Shown: one piece after another, positions 1 through 7,606 of the stretch
Layout: each line of letters opens with the position of its first letter
How positions within the stretch are numbered: the first letter of the stretch is position 1
DNA from: an uncultured Campylobacter sp.
GTDB taxonomy: Bacteria; Campylobacterota; Campylobacteria; Campylobacterales; Campylobacteraceae
Length of the DNA stretch: 15,165 bases
Assembly (NCBI RefSeq): GCF_938030815.1
Contig: NZ_CALHII010000191.1
Coordinates: 1-15,165 of the forward strand
Direction: 5' to 3'
The notes under the pieces: generated by a model
Seen by the model: only the letters and a program-made list of their open reading frames with translations
What the model was told of the DNA's origin: nothing
Databases searched by the model: none
Program-made: the position numbers and the translations under genes

Positions 1-788
1 TCGTCTTCAATAAGTGTGATAAGGTCTAGGTCGGCCATCGGGAAGTACAGCTTTACGTACTGGTCCATCTGCTTCTCGGTAAGTTCCGAGTAGCCGTATA
101 GGTGTCCGTAGGTCTTATTCACGAGGTCGAAGATGCGTTTGCCGTACCCTCCTTTGAATACATCGTCGCGTGTAAGCTTCTTTATTTTTAGGCTATAACG
201 CTTTTGTATCATGTCGGCAATCTTGGCGAACTTCTCAGGAACTTCGTTAGGCACCATCAGTTTGTACTCCACGTAGTGATTGTCCACCTCAAAGCCTTCG
301 ATGCTTTCCATCAGTTGGGGGTAGTACTCATAGTTATATATGGTGGGCATGGTGCCTAGTTGGTCGAAGCCCGTAGTGAGCATGCCTTCTGGATCCATGT
401 CGGTAAAGCCCAGCGGTCCCACGATAGAGCGCATGCCCTTAGAACGTCCGTACTCTTCCACGGCTTGAAGTAACGCCTCTAACACTTCTCGGTCGTTGAT
501 GAAATCTATCCATCCGAAGCGCACGCTTTTGCGGTCCCACTTCTTGTTGGCGCTGTGGTTGATGATGGCAGCAACGCGCCCAACCAACTTTCCTTCTTTG
601 TAAGCGAGGAAGTATTCGGCCTCGCAGAAGTCGAAAGCCGCGTTCTTGTCTTTGCTCAACGTATTCATCTCGTCGCTGAACAGGTTTGGCGCGTCATACT
701 CGTTACCCTCGTATAGGTCGTAATGTAGGTCGATGAACGCCTTTAAGTCGCTTTTGGTGCAGACTTTCTTTATTATCACTGCAGACAT
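1..788 (-). CDS. GNAT-like N-acetyltransferase family protein, C-terminus cut by window edge
   Basis: An uninterrupted reading frame runs from an ATG at 788 to the left edge: 262 complete codons and no stop. It begins MSAVIIKKVCTKSDLKAF. Residues 56-82 (EAEYFLAYKEGKLVGRVAAI, then NHSAN) look like the central strands of an acetyltransferase fold. They are followed by the FGWIDF and GPLGFTDMDPEG segments that I associate with a conserved Bacteroidetes family of about 370-390 residues annotated as GNAT or hypothetical. The substrate is unknown. About a third of the protein is missing past the edge. A well-formed Bacteroidetes promoter lies 141 bases upstream. The gene is divergent from rnr. Codon use and the lack of a Shine-Dalgarno sequence match rnr and differ from everything after 2828. 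The family call comes from memory of similar proteins; the reading frame itself is certain. Confidence 0.75.
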   Translation of the reverse strand, partial: MSAVIIKKVCTKSDLKAFIDLHYDLYEGNEYDAPNLFSDEMNTLSKDKNAAFDFCEAEYFLAYKEGKLVGRVAAIINHSANKKWDRKSVRFGWIDFINDREVLEALLQAVEEYGRSKGMRSIVGPLGFTDMDPEGMLTTGFDQLGTMPTIYNYEYYPQLMESIEGFEVDNHYVEYKLMVPNEVPEKFAKIADMIQKRYSLKIKKLTRDDVFKGGYGKRIFDLVNKTYGHLYGYSELTEKQMDQYVKLYFPMADLDLITLIED

Positions 789-928
789 GTGCTATGTATA
801 TTATTTGCTGTTTTTGTTCTTTTTGCCTTTTCTCAAAAGCCTTAGCCGCATGGCTTGTGGGCTTACTTGCGCGTGGGCAAGGTTAGAAAAAGGGCGGTTT
901 AAGCCGAACGTATTCGTGCTTTAACTTG

Positions 929-959
929 CAAATGTACAATAAAATGCGCAGACTTCAAA
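929..959 (-). promoter_or_regulatory. Bacteroidetes-type promoter for the acetyltransferase-like gene
   Basis: Read on the minus strand, TTTG (959-956) is followed after exactly 19 bases by TACATTTG (936-929). This matches the Bacteroidetes housekeeping sigma consensus TTTG-N19-TAnnTTTG at every fixed position. Transcription would start near 920 and leave a leader of about 130 bases before the ATG at 788. Such a promoter is not of the kind used by Campylobacter, so it is independent evidence that the left part of the window is Bacteroidetes DNA. Confidence 0.7.
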
Positions 960-1001
960 GAAGTTTTTGTAAAATGCTCCTTTTATCTCGCATCTTTTTT
1001 G

Positions 1002-1009
1002 TTACTTTG
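1002..1009 (+). promoter_or_regulatory. Candidate -7 element for rnr
   Basis: TTACTTTG differs from the Bacteroidetes -7 consensus TAnnTTTG by one base, and is followed by the GCGG often seen near such starts. The -33 side is weak: only a T-run at 981-984, 17 bases upstream. If it is used, the rnr transcript has a 5' leader of about 240 bases. Confidence 0.35.
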
Positions 1010-1076
1010 CGGTAAGTATGGAAGGGAAAGTTACAAAACGAACATTGTGCCGTAAGTATTAAACAATAGGCAACTG

Positions 1077-1220
1077 CGCACTGATTTAGGTGCGACTTTG
1101 CGGAATGATGCCGCCATAAAGCTTCTAGATAGAAGACGTTTTGGAATGTGCCCTTCTCTTACAAATTGGGCGGAATGCCCGCAAATTGCTAGTACGTTAA
1201 AACCCAACGCGGTGCTATCG
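1077..1220 (+). other. Structured 5' leader region of rnr
   Basis: The stretch between the candidate promoter and the rnr start contains several short hairpins: CGCAC/GTGCG (1077-1081 with 1090-1094), CTTCT/AGAAG (1122-1126 with 1131-1135), GGGC/GCCC around 1168-1180, and GTGC/GCAC with a TATC loop near 1212-1223. Each is small and could be chance. Together they suggest a folded leader. I recognise no riboswitch class here. The frame of rnr stays open upstream to 1098, but that extension is not protein-like. Confidence 0.25.
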
Positions 1221-1256
1221 CACATTATTATAACACGCCATAAACAACAGCCGAAT

Positions 1257-2831
1257 ATGGGAAAAGGAAAGAAAGGAGGCAAGCGCCTCACCAAAAAGCA
1301 GGTGGCCGAAAGGCTACAACAGTTTTTCGAGCAACATCCAGGGAAGACTTTCAGCTTTAAAGAAATCTTCAAGAACCTGAAACTCGACACGCATCCGCTC
1401 AAGATGTTGGCCATCGACGTGATGGAAGAGATGGCTTGGGACGACTTCTTGACCAAAGTGACCGACAGTTCGTATCGACTGAATCAGGCCGGACAGGTGC
1501 TCGAAGGCCGTTTCGTGCGCAAAACCAACGGCAAAAACTCGTTTGTTCCCGACGATGGCTCATTGCCCATCTTCGTAAGTGAGCGAAACTCCAAGTCGGC
1601 ACTTAACGGAGACCGTGTTCGCGTGCAGCTGATGGCGCGCCGCAAACGCCATATTAAGGAGGCGTTGGTTATCGAAATACTGAAACGTGCCAAAGACCAA
1701 GTGGTGGGTAAACTGCGAGTTGAACGCGACATGGCGTTCCTTGTAACGCCTGAAAACCTATATGTACACGACATCTTCGTGCCTAAACGTAAGCTAAAAG
1801 GCGGCAAAACGGGCGATAAGGCCGTGGTGAAAATAACCCAATGGCCCGATGCCGAACACAAGAATATCATGGGAGAAGTTATTGATGTGCTTGGTCCTAC
1901 GGGCGAAAACGATGTCGAGATGCACGCCATCTTGGCCCAATACGGCTTGCCCTACACTTATCCCAAGGCGGCAGAAGAGGCTGCCGAACGCATTTCGGCC
2001 GAGATAACGCAGAAGGACTACGACGAACGCGAAGACTTCCGCAACGTGTTTACCTGCACCATCGACCCGCGAGATGCCAAGGATTTCGACGATGCACTGT
2101 CTATTCGCATGCTCGATAAGGGCCTTTGGCAGGTGGGCGTGCACATAGCCGACGTGAGTCATTACGTTACCGAGGGCAGCATCATCGACAAAGAGGCCAT
2201 GAAACGCGCCACAAGTGTGTATCTTGTAGACCGCACCATACCCATGTTGCCCGAACGGTTGTGTAACTTTATCTGCTCACTTCGCCCCGATGAAGAGAAG
2301 TTGGCTTATAGTGTTATCTTCAACATGGACGAAAACGCCGACATAAAGGCTTACCGCATCGTGCACACCGTGATAAAAAGCGATAGGCGATATGCCTACG
2401 AAGAGGTGCAACAACTATTGGAAGACAACGGTGTTGTTGACGGAACGGGCGACCCTGCACCGCCTGCACCGAAAGGAGGATATAAAGGTGAGAACGCCGA
2501 CAGCCTGATTATGCTAGACAAGTTGGCCAAGAAACTGCGCGAAAAGCGATTTAAGAACGGAGCTGTAAAGTTCGACCGCGAAGAACTTCACTTCGATGTA
2601 GACGAGCAAGGCAAGCCCATTCGCGCCTATTTCAAGCGTTCGAAGGATGCCAATAAGCTGATAGAAGAGTTTATGCTCTTGGCCAATAAAACCGTGGCCG
2701 AGAGCATAGGTAAGCCCAAAGGTGGCCGAACGCCCAAAACTTTGCCTTATCGCATACACGATAATCCCGACCCGCAGAAGCTCGAAACCTTGCGCGAGTT
2801 CGTCTATAAAAACGGAGAGAAATTCAGATGA
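1257..2831 (+). CDS. rnr: Ribonuclease R, 3' end lost at a chimeric join
   Basis: Exoribonuclease of the RNase II/RNB family that degrades structured RNA 3' to 5' in the cytoplasm. From the ATG at 1257 the product is 524 residues, against about 710-720 for Bacteroidetes RNase R. I chose this start because MGKGKKGGKRLTKKQVAERL is the typical basic N-terminus followed by a winged-helix region (to about 70). The open frame back to 1098 has no family-like residues. Cold-shock/OB domains follow (about 75-225), then the RNB domain with the catalytic motif IDPRDAKDFDDA. Asp270, Asp276, Asp278 and Asp279 are the metal ligands and correspond to the Asp272-281 cluster of E. coli RNase R. The frame runs through DNPDPQKLETLREFV, then ends with YKNGEKFR and a stop. 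The rest of the RNB domain and the S1 domain are absent. The last few residues probably come from Campylobacter DNA. The truncation is most likely an assembly artefact, not a real allele. Confidence 0.88.
   Translation: MGKGKKGGKRLTKKQVAERLQQFFEQHPGKTFSFKEIFKNLKLDTHPLKMLAIDVMEEMAWDDFLTKVTDSSYRLNQAGQVLEGRFVRKTNGKNSFVPDDGSLPIFVSERNSKSALNGDRVRVQLMARRKRHIKEALVIEILKRAKDQVVGKLRVERDMAFLVTPENLYVHDIFVPKRKLKGGKTGDKAVVKITQWPDAEHKNIMGEVIDVLGPTGENDVEMHAILAQYGLPYTYPKAAEEAAERISAEITQKDYDEREDFRNVFTCTIDPRDAKDFDDALSIRMLDKGLWQVGVHIADVSHYVTEGSIIDKEAMKRATSVYLVDRTIPMLPERLCNFICSLRPDEEKLAYSVIFNMDENADIKAYRIVHTVIKSDRRYAYEEVQQLLEDNGVVDGTGDPAPPAPKGGYKGENADSLIMLDKLAKKLREKRFKNGAVKFDREELHFDVDEQGKPIRAYFKRSKDANKLIEEFMLLANKTVAESIGKPKGGRTPKTLPYRIHDNPDPQKLETLREFVYKNGEKFR
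2795..2827. other. Chimeric junction, Bacteroidetes DNA to Campylobacter DNA
   Basis: Within this stretch the sequence changes from an RNase R coding frame with Bacteroidetes features to a Campylobacter operon. Bacteroidetes RNase R normally continues FGYK-R after the LREFV segment, but here it reads YKNGEKFR and stops. The stop overlaps the deacetylase start as ATGA, the same overlap seen at the next gene pair (3616-3619). The final codons are therefore probably the true tail of the Campylobacter gene that precedes the deacetylase, joined in frame by chance. A ribosome-site-like GGAGA (2815-2819) sits at proper spacing before the ATG at 2828. No mobile-element end or target duplication is visible. 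The exact join base cannot be fixed from sequence alone. Confidence 0.8.
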
Positions 2832-3619
2832 TTTATTTTGTGGCTTTTCTGATTTTTGCCGCCGCGGCGGGCGTTTCGCTGCGGTATAACTGGTGGCGGA
2901 TCCCGCAGGGCTGGCATAAGGCGCGGGTGCTGATGTATCATAGCGTAGAGGAGCACAAGGGCGATAAATTCGACAAATGGCGTCTAAGACCCGCTGATTT
3001 TGAGAGGCAGATCGCGTGGCTTGCGAAAAACGGCTTTAAAAGCTTTAAATTTGGCGAGCTAATTGCGTTAGAGCGGCTGCCTAAAAAGGCGGTTTGCATT
3101 ACCTTTGACGACGGGTTTGAAAATAACTTTACCAGCGCCTTTGAAATTTTGAAAAAATACGATTTCAAAGCGAGCATATTTTTGGTGCCGGACGCCGTGC
3201 AAAACGACTGGGAGCGCGCTAATACGACCCATCTTGCAAGGATGCTAAGCGAGGAGCAAATTTTAAAAATGCAAGCAAGCGGGCTGGTGGAGTTTGGCGC
3301 GCATACGATGCACCACGTAAATTTAGACCTTACCTACGCGAGCGATCCGCAGCTTGCCGCAGATGAGATCATCGCATCCAAGGCTCGCGTAGCACGTATT
3401 TGCGCTCAGCCGTGCGAGGTGTTTGCCTACCCCTACGGTAAATTTAACGACGAAATTTTAAATATCGCTAGATCAAATTTCAAAGGCGCGGTGGTCGTCA
3501 AGCGCGGGCTTTACGAGGCGGGCGACGACAAATACGCCGTAAAGCGTATCGGCATTTTGGGCACGGAGGGGTTTTTTGATTTTTGGCTGAAATTTACGAG
3601 GATAAGGAACAAACTATGA
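2828..3619 (+). CDS. Polysaccharide deacetylase (NodB/CE4 family), membrane-anchored
   Basis: A 263-residue carbohydrate esterase family 4 protein, predicted to remove acetyl groups from a cell-surface or envelope glycan in the periplasm. Residues 1-19 form a hydrophobic signal anchor. The NodB core shows VLMYHSVEEH (34-43) and ITFDDGFENN, with catalytic base Asp94 and metal ligand Asp95. GAHTMHHVNL supplies the two metal histidines His159 and His163, and FAYPYGKFN (199-207) is the usual later motif. All metal ligands are present, so it should be active. The start at 2828 has GGAGA upstream. The gene overlaps the next gene by 4 bases (ATGA), which implies one operon and translational coupling. 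The neighbouring glycosyltransferase points to LOS core or other surface glycan work. The exact substrate is not visible. Confidence 0.85.
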   Translation: MIYFVAFLIFAAAAGVSLRYNWWRIPQGWHKARVLMYHSVEEHKGDKFDKWRLRPADFERQIAWLAKNGFKSFKFGELIALERLPKKAVCITFDDGFENNFTSAFEILKKYDFKASIFLVPDAVQNDWERANTTHLARMLSEEQILKMQASGLVEFGAHTMHHVNLDLTYASDPQLAADEIIASKARVARICAQPCEVFAYPYGKFNDEILNIARSNFKGAVVVKRGLYEAGDDKYAVKRIGILGTEGFFDFWLKFTRIRNKL

Positions 3620-4371
3620 TTAAAGCATCCGTTTATGCGATAGTGATGAATGAGGAGCGCCACATCGAGCGTATGCTGCGTAGCGTGGCGGATTTTGCCG
3701 AGATCATAATCGTCGATAGCGGCAGCACCGATGCCACGCTGCAGATCGCGCGTAAATTTACCGATAAAATTTACCATCACGACTGGCGGGGCGAGGGGGT
3801 GCAGAAAAACTACGCGTTTTCGCTATGTAGCAACGAATGGGTGCTAAATCTCGACGGCGACGAGGAGGTAAGCCCTGAGCTAAAAGGCGAGATAGAGGAG
3901 TTTATGAGCCAGAGCGATTATTCGGCGCTGGATATTAAATTTCATGAATACTCGCTCGGGCGCAAGTGCTCGGATCTCGTGCGCAAAAATACTCACATTC
4001 GCTTCTTTCGCAAGGAGTGCGGCGAGTATAAAAATATGGGAGTACACGCGCAAATTTCGATCGTAAAGGGCGCGGTGAAAAAGAGCAAATTTTGTATTAA
4101 TCACTTTAGCGAAAAGCCGATCGCAGAGCTCGTTATGAAAAACAACAACTACTCCACGCTGCGCGCGCAGGGGGATTTTGAGAAGGGCAAAAAGCCGAGC
4201 CTTGCGAAGCTTTTACTGATCTATCCGTTTGCGTTTTTTAAATCATACATTTTGCGCAGATCGCTTTTTGACGGGCGCAAGGGATTTATCACGGCAAATA
4301 TTAACGCATTTTACGCGTTTTTAAAAGAGGCGAAACTTTACGAGAAGTATCTTAAAAAGGGCGAAGATTAA
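3616..4371 (+). CDS. Family 2 glycosyltransferase, WaaE/KdtX-like
   Basis: A 251-residue GT-A fold glycosyltransferase. The start at 3616 is preferred over an upstream ATG at 3583 because AAGGA lies just before it, it makes the ATGA overlap with the deacetylase, and MIKASVYAIVMNEERHIERM is the normal start of the family. Residues 29-39 (EIIIVDSGSTD) form the nucleotide-sugar site, and NLDGDEEVS carries the DxD-type metal motif (Asp80, Asp82). GVQKNYAF (61-68) is typical of the WaaE/KdtX group, which adds glucose or a related sugar to the LPS inner core. A basic, hydrophobic C-terminal part (about 195-215) may associate with the membrane. It probably acts on the cytoplasmic face in LOS or surface glycan assembly, with the deacetylase modifying the product later. 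Sugar specificity cannot be read from sequence. Confidence 0.85.
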   Translation: MIKASVYAIVMNEERHIERMLRSVADFAEIIIVDSGSTDATLQIARKFTDKIYHHDWRGEGVQKNYAFSLCSNEWVLNLDGDEEVSPELKGEIEEFMSQSDYSALDIKFHEYSLGRKCSDLVRKNTHIRFFRKECGEYKNMGVHAQISIVKGAVKKSKFCINHFSEKPIAELVMKNNNYSTLRAQGDFEKGKKPSLAKLLLIYPFAFFKSYILRRSLFDGRKGFITANINAFYAFLKEAKLYEKYLKKGED

Positions 4372-4376
4372 TCGAA

Positions 4377-4400
4377 ATGATAGAAAATTTTAGCTATCAT
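4377..4400 (+). other. Inverted repeat between glycosyltransferase and purL
   Basis: ATGATAG (4377-4383) pairs perfectly with CTATCAT (4394-4400) around a 10-base AT loop that contains AAAATTTT. It begins 5 bases after the glycosyltransferase stop and ends 35 bases before purL. No T-run follows, so it is not a classical terminator. It could be an operator-like site or a weak attenuating hairpin for purL. Confidence 0.3.
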
Positions 4401-4435
4401 ACGGACCTAAATTTAACGGCGAAAAGGGCGAAAAA

Positions 4436-6631
4436 ATGGATAAAAAAACGATAGCGGCACATAAAATTTCAGACGAAGAATATGAAAAAATTTTAAAAAT
4501 TTTAGGTCGCGAGCCAAATCTGCTCGAGCTTGGGATTTTTAGCGCGATGTGGAGCGAGCACTGTAGCTACAAATCGAGCAAAAAATACTTAAGCGGCTTT
4601 CCGACCAAGGCGCCTTGGGTTATCCAGGGTCCGGGCGAAAACGCAGGCGTCATCGACATCGGCGGCGGCATGGCTGCGGTTTTTAAGATGGAAAGCCACA
4701 ACCATCCTAGCTTCATAGAGCCTTTTCAGGGGGCTGCGACCGGCGTGGGCGGGATACTGCGCGATATCTTTACGATGGGCGCGCGCGTCGAAGCCAATAT
4801 GAACTCTCTTCGCTTCGGCGAGGTGCGAGGAAGAAGCGAAAATGCGCGCAAGCAGCGATATCTGCTAAAAGGCGCGGTTGCCGGCATCGCGCACTACGGC
4901 AACTGCATGGGCATCCCTACGATAGGCGGCGAGACGAGCTTTGATAAGAGCTTTGACGGCAATATTTTGGTTAATGCCTTTGCTCTAGGTATCGTTAAAA
5001 AGGATGAAATTTTCTACGGCAGGGCCGAAGGCGTGGGCAACAGCGTGATCTACGTGGGCTCTAAGACGGGTCGCGACGGGCTCGGAGGAGCCGTGATGGC
5101 GAGCGATAGTTTTAACGACGCGAACAAATCTCTGCGCCCGACGGTGCAGGTGGGCGATCCGTTCGCCGAAAAGCTTCTGATGGAGGCGTGCTTGGAGCTT
5201 TTTAAAACCGACTACGTCGTGGGTATCCAGGATATGGGCGCGGCGGGGCTTACTTCAAGCAGCTTTGAGATGGCTGGACGCAGCGGCAGCGGCATGAAGT
5301 TAAATTTAGACCGCGTGCCAATGCGCGAGGAGGGGATGAGCCCGTATGAGCTAATGCTGAGCGAGAGTCAAGAGCGTATGCTGATCTGCGCCAAAAAGGG
5401 CTGCGAGGAGAAAATCAAAGAAATTTTTGCCAAATGGGATCTGGATGCCGCCGTCATCGGCGAAGTGACGGATAGCGGCAAGATGGAGCTTTTTTGGCAC
5501 GGCGAGCTGGCGGGCGTTATCCCGATCGAGCCGCTTAGCGAGGCTGCGCCCGTGCTGGATCGTCCGATAAAAGAGCCTGCATATATGGCGCAGATCGCGC
5601 AGCAAAATTTATGCGGCTGCGGCGCGAGCGAGCGCGAGCTGGACGCGGCGTTTGATAAAATTTTTGAGGACCCCGAAGTGCTAAATAAATCCTACATCTA
5701 CGATCAATACGACGCCAACGTAGGGTTAAATTCTGCCAAGCGTCCCGGCATGCTGGGCGCTGCGGTGATGCGAGTTAAGCAAAACGGCGTCAAGCTCGCG
5801 ATGGCTGCGGACTGCAACACGCGGATGAATTACGTCCATCCTCGCATAGGCGCGGCGCTCGCGGTAGCGTCGGCGGGACGAAAGGTCGCTATGAGCGGCG
5901 CAACGCCTCTAGCCATCACCGATTGCCTAAACTACGGTAATCCGCAAAATCCCGAGGTTATGTGGCAGTTCGCGCAGGGCTGCGAGGGTATCAAGCAGGC
6001 TTGCGCTGCGCTAAATACCCCCGTCGTAAGCGGCAACGTAAGCTTATATAACGAAACGGGCGGCGTTAGCATTCAGCCCACTCCCGCGATCGTGTGCGTG
6101 GGCACGAACGAGGGCGAGATCATCCCTAGCGATTTTTGTGCTAGCGGCGTGAGCGTCTATCTGGTAGGCGATACGAAGGGCGTTTTTGCGGGCTCGCTTT
6201 ATATGAAAGCGGTAGAAAACCGCGTCGCAGGCAGCTTGCCTGAGTTAAGCTTAAAAGCCGAGCGCGCTTTGTGGGACTTCGCGATCGAGGCTGGCAGGAG
6301 CGGGGTTTTGGAATTTGCAAATTCCGTAGGAATCGGCGGCGTGGCGATTACGCTAGCGAAGATGGCGTGCGTAGGTGGCGTAGGCGGCGAGTTTGAGATG
6401 AGCTGCGATGATAGCAGAGATATTTTCGACGAGAGCTTTTCGCGCGCGATTTTCGGCGTACGCGACGAGGCGAAATTTAAAGAGCTGGCCGCAAAATACG
6501 GGCTAAGCTTGATGCGTCTAGGCATCAGCGGCGGCGAAGCGTTTCGCATAAATTCCGTCCGTAAAAATCTCGCTGCATTAAAAGAAATTTACTTCGGCGA
6601 GTTTGCCAAGATCGTAAAGAGCGAAGACTAG
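4436..6631 (+). CDS. purL: Phosphoribosylformylglycinamidine synthase subunit PurL (small type)
   Basis: The ATP-dependent FGAM synthase subunit, which converts formylglycinamide ribotide to formylglycinamidine ribotide in the fourth step of purine synthesis. At 731 residues it is the small bacterial type that works with separate PurS and PurQ, the glutaminase; neither is in this window. Visible motifs include WSEHCSYKSSKK (39-50), the glycine-rich GPGENAGVIDIGGG (65-78), and KMESHNHPSFIEPFQGAATG (84-103). The DRDG-like GSKTGRDGLGG segment, PTVQVGDPF and GISGGEAFRI near the end are also present. The start codon follows a purine-rich AAAAGGGCGAAAAA. The first codons (EKILKIL) are built from the AATTTTAAAAATTTT word that also fills the gaps. 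The J-domain gene begins 3 bases after the stop, so the two are probably co-transcribed. Confidence 0.97.
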   Translation: MDKKTIAAHKISDEEYEKILKILGREPNLLELGIFSAMWSEHCSYKSSKKYLSGFPTKAPWVIQGPGENAGVIDIGGGMAAVFKMESHNHPSFIEPFQGAATGVGGILRDIFTMGARVEANMNSLRFGEVRGRSENARKQRYLLKGAVAGIAHYGNCMGIPTIGGETSFDKSFDGNILVNAFALGIVKKDEIFYGRAEGVGNSVIYVGSKTGRDGLGGAVMASDSFNDANKSLRPTVQVGDPFAEKLLMEACLELFKTDYVVGIQDMGAAGLTSSSFEMAGRSGSGMKLNLDRVPMREEGMSPYELMLSESQERMLICAKKGCEEKIKEIFAKWDLDAAVIGEVTDSGKMELFWHGELAGVIPIEPLSEAAPVLDRPIKEPAYMAQIAQQNLCGCGASERELDAAFDKIFEDPEVLNKSYIYDQYDANVGLNSAKRPGMLGAAVMRVKQNGVKLAMAADCNTRMNYVHPRIGAALAVASAGRKVAMSGATPLAITDCLNYGNPQNPEVMWQFAQGCEGIKQACAALNTPVVSGNVSLYNETGGVSIQPTPAIVCVGTNEGEIIPSDFCASGVSVYLVGDTKGVFAGSLYMKAVENRVAGSLPELSLKAERALWDFAIEAGRSGVLEFANSVGIGGVAITLAKMACVGGVGGEFEMSCDDSRDIFDESFSRAIFGVRDEAKFKELAAKYGLSLMRLGISGGEAFRINSVRKNLAALKEIYFGEFAKIVKSED

Positions 6632-6634
6632 CGC

Positions 6635-7606
6635 GTGCTTAGCATCATATTTCTTTTAATCGCGCTGTATATTTTCGCGCAGATCGGCGGGGCTCTCGGC
6701 AACTCCGGCTATCGCGGCAAGGCACGAATGCAGCTAGCAGAGGCTAAAATTTTAGTAGCGCTTCTAGCCAAGATCGCCAAAAGCGACGGGCACGTAAGCG
6801 AGGCCGAAGCTGCGATGATAAGCGAAATTTTGGACGATTTGGTGCGCCAAATGGGCGGCGGCGAGCGCGAACGCGAGGCGCTGAAGCTCGTTTATAAGCT
6901 CGAGAAAGAAAGCCTTGCAAACGTGCGCGAGCTCGCCGAGAAATATAACCAAACCTACCGCCCGAGCCCGAGCCGCAAAACTGGGCTAATCTATTTCTTT
7001 TTAAATTTAGCCTACGTCGATCGCGGTTTTAGCGCGGCGGAGCGGCGCACGATCTCGCAGATCTGCGACGGATTGGGCTTGCCCGAGCATATACAAAGCC
7101 AGATGTTTGCGACCTTTGAGCGCAGCTTTTACGGCACATATTACGAAAACGGCGGCTCGCAAAGCGATACGGCTTACGACGAATACGACGGCTATAGCAC
7201 AAGAAGCGGCGGGTATTGGGACAAATACAGCGGCAGAAGCACTGGCGGCTACGGAAGCAGCAGCTATGGCGGTGGTACGGGCTACGGCTATGGCGGCACG
7301 GCGGGTTCGGGCTACGGAGGCTCGCAAAGTTCGGGCGGTTCATACGGCGGATATGACGGTGGCTATTCTGGCGGCTCGCAAGGCTCCGCCAAAAGCAAAA
7401 GAGATCCGTATGAAATTTTGGGACTTTCCAAGGACGCTACGTTTAGCGAGATCAAGAAAAAATATCGCGAACTCGTGAAAAAATACCATCCCGACATCCT
7501 GATGGGCAAGGGCGCGGACGAGGAGATCATCCAGGAGGGCACGAAGAAGCTTCAGGAGATCAACGAGGCGTATAAAATTTTAAAGGAGCGCTTCGGCGAG
7601 AAGTAG
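6635..7606 (+). CDS. Membrane-anchored TerB/J-domain co-chaperone, DjlA-like
   Basis: A 323-residue protein with DjlA-type order. A hydrophobic N-terminal segment (2-20) is probably a membrane anchor. A TerB-like helical domain follows (about 30-160), with the acidic SDGHVSEAEAAM (50-61). Next is a low-complexity linker (165-252), then a C-terminal J domain (257-323) with the essential HPD at 285-287. The J domain should stimulate the ATPase of DnaK at the inner membrane. The linker is very rich in Gly, Ser and Tyr: 16 Tyr occur between 166 and 244, in repeats such as GYGGS and SYGGY. That is far more Tyr-rich than an ordinary J-protein G/F region. The start is GTG at 6635, 3 bases after purL; no ATG gives a better N-terminus. 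The client and exact role are unknown. The similarity to DjlA is in architecture, not necessarily in function. Confidence 0.85.
   Translation: MLSIIFLLIALYIFAQIGGALGNSGYRGKARMQLAEAKILVALLAKIAKSDGHVSEAEAAMISEILDDLVRQMGGGEREREALKLVYKLEKESLANVRELAEKYNQTYRPSPSRKTGLIYFFLNLAYVDRGFSAAERRTISQICDGLGLPEHIQSQMFATFERSFYGTYYENGGSQSDTAYDEYDGYSTRSGGYWDKYSGRSTGGYGSSSYGGGTGYGYGGTAGSGYGGSQSSGGSYGGYDGGYSGGSQGSAKSKRDPYEILGLSKDATFSEIKKKYRELVKKYHPDILMGKGADEEIIQEGTKKLQEINEAYKILKERFGEK

Noticed and set aside
1098..1256. Longer N-terminus for RNase R using the upstream ATG
   Set aside because: The added 53 residues are not family-like, and the region holds leader hairpins. MGKGKKGG at 1257 is the natural start.
2780..2840. 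Genomic island or insertion sequence boundary
   Set aside because: No transposase, integrase, terminal inverted repeats, target duplication or tRNA is visible near the join. A chimera explains the data more simply.
3583..3615. Earlier start for the glycosyltransferase
   Set aside because: It lies well inside the deacetylase gene with no ribosome site. The ATG at 3616 has AAGGA, makes the ATGA overlap and begins at the family's usual N-terminus.
7007..7478. Ala- and Cys/Arg-rich open frames on both strands over the J-protein linker
   Set aside because: These are shadows of the repetitive GGC/TAC/AGC codons of the Gly/Ser/Tyr-rich linker.
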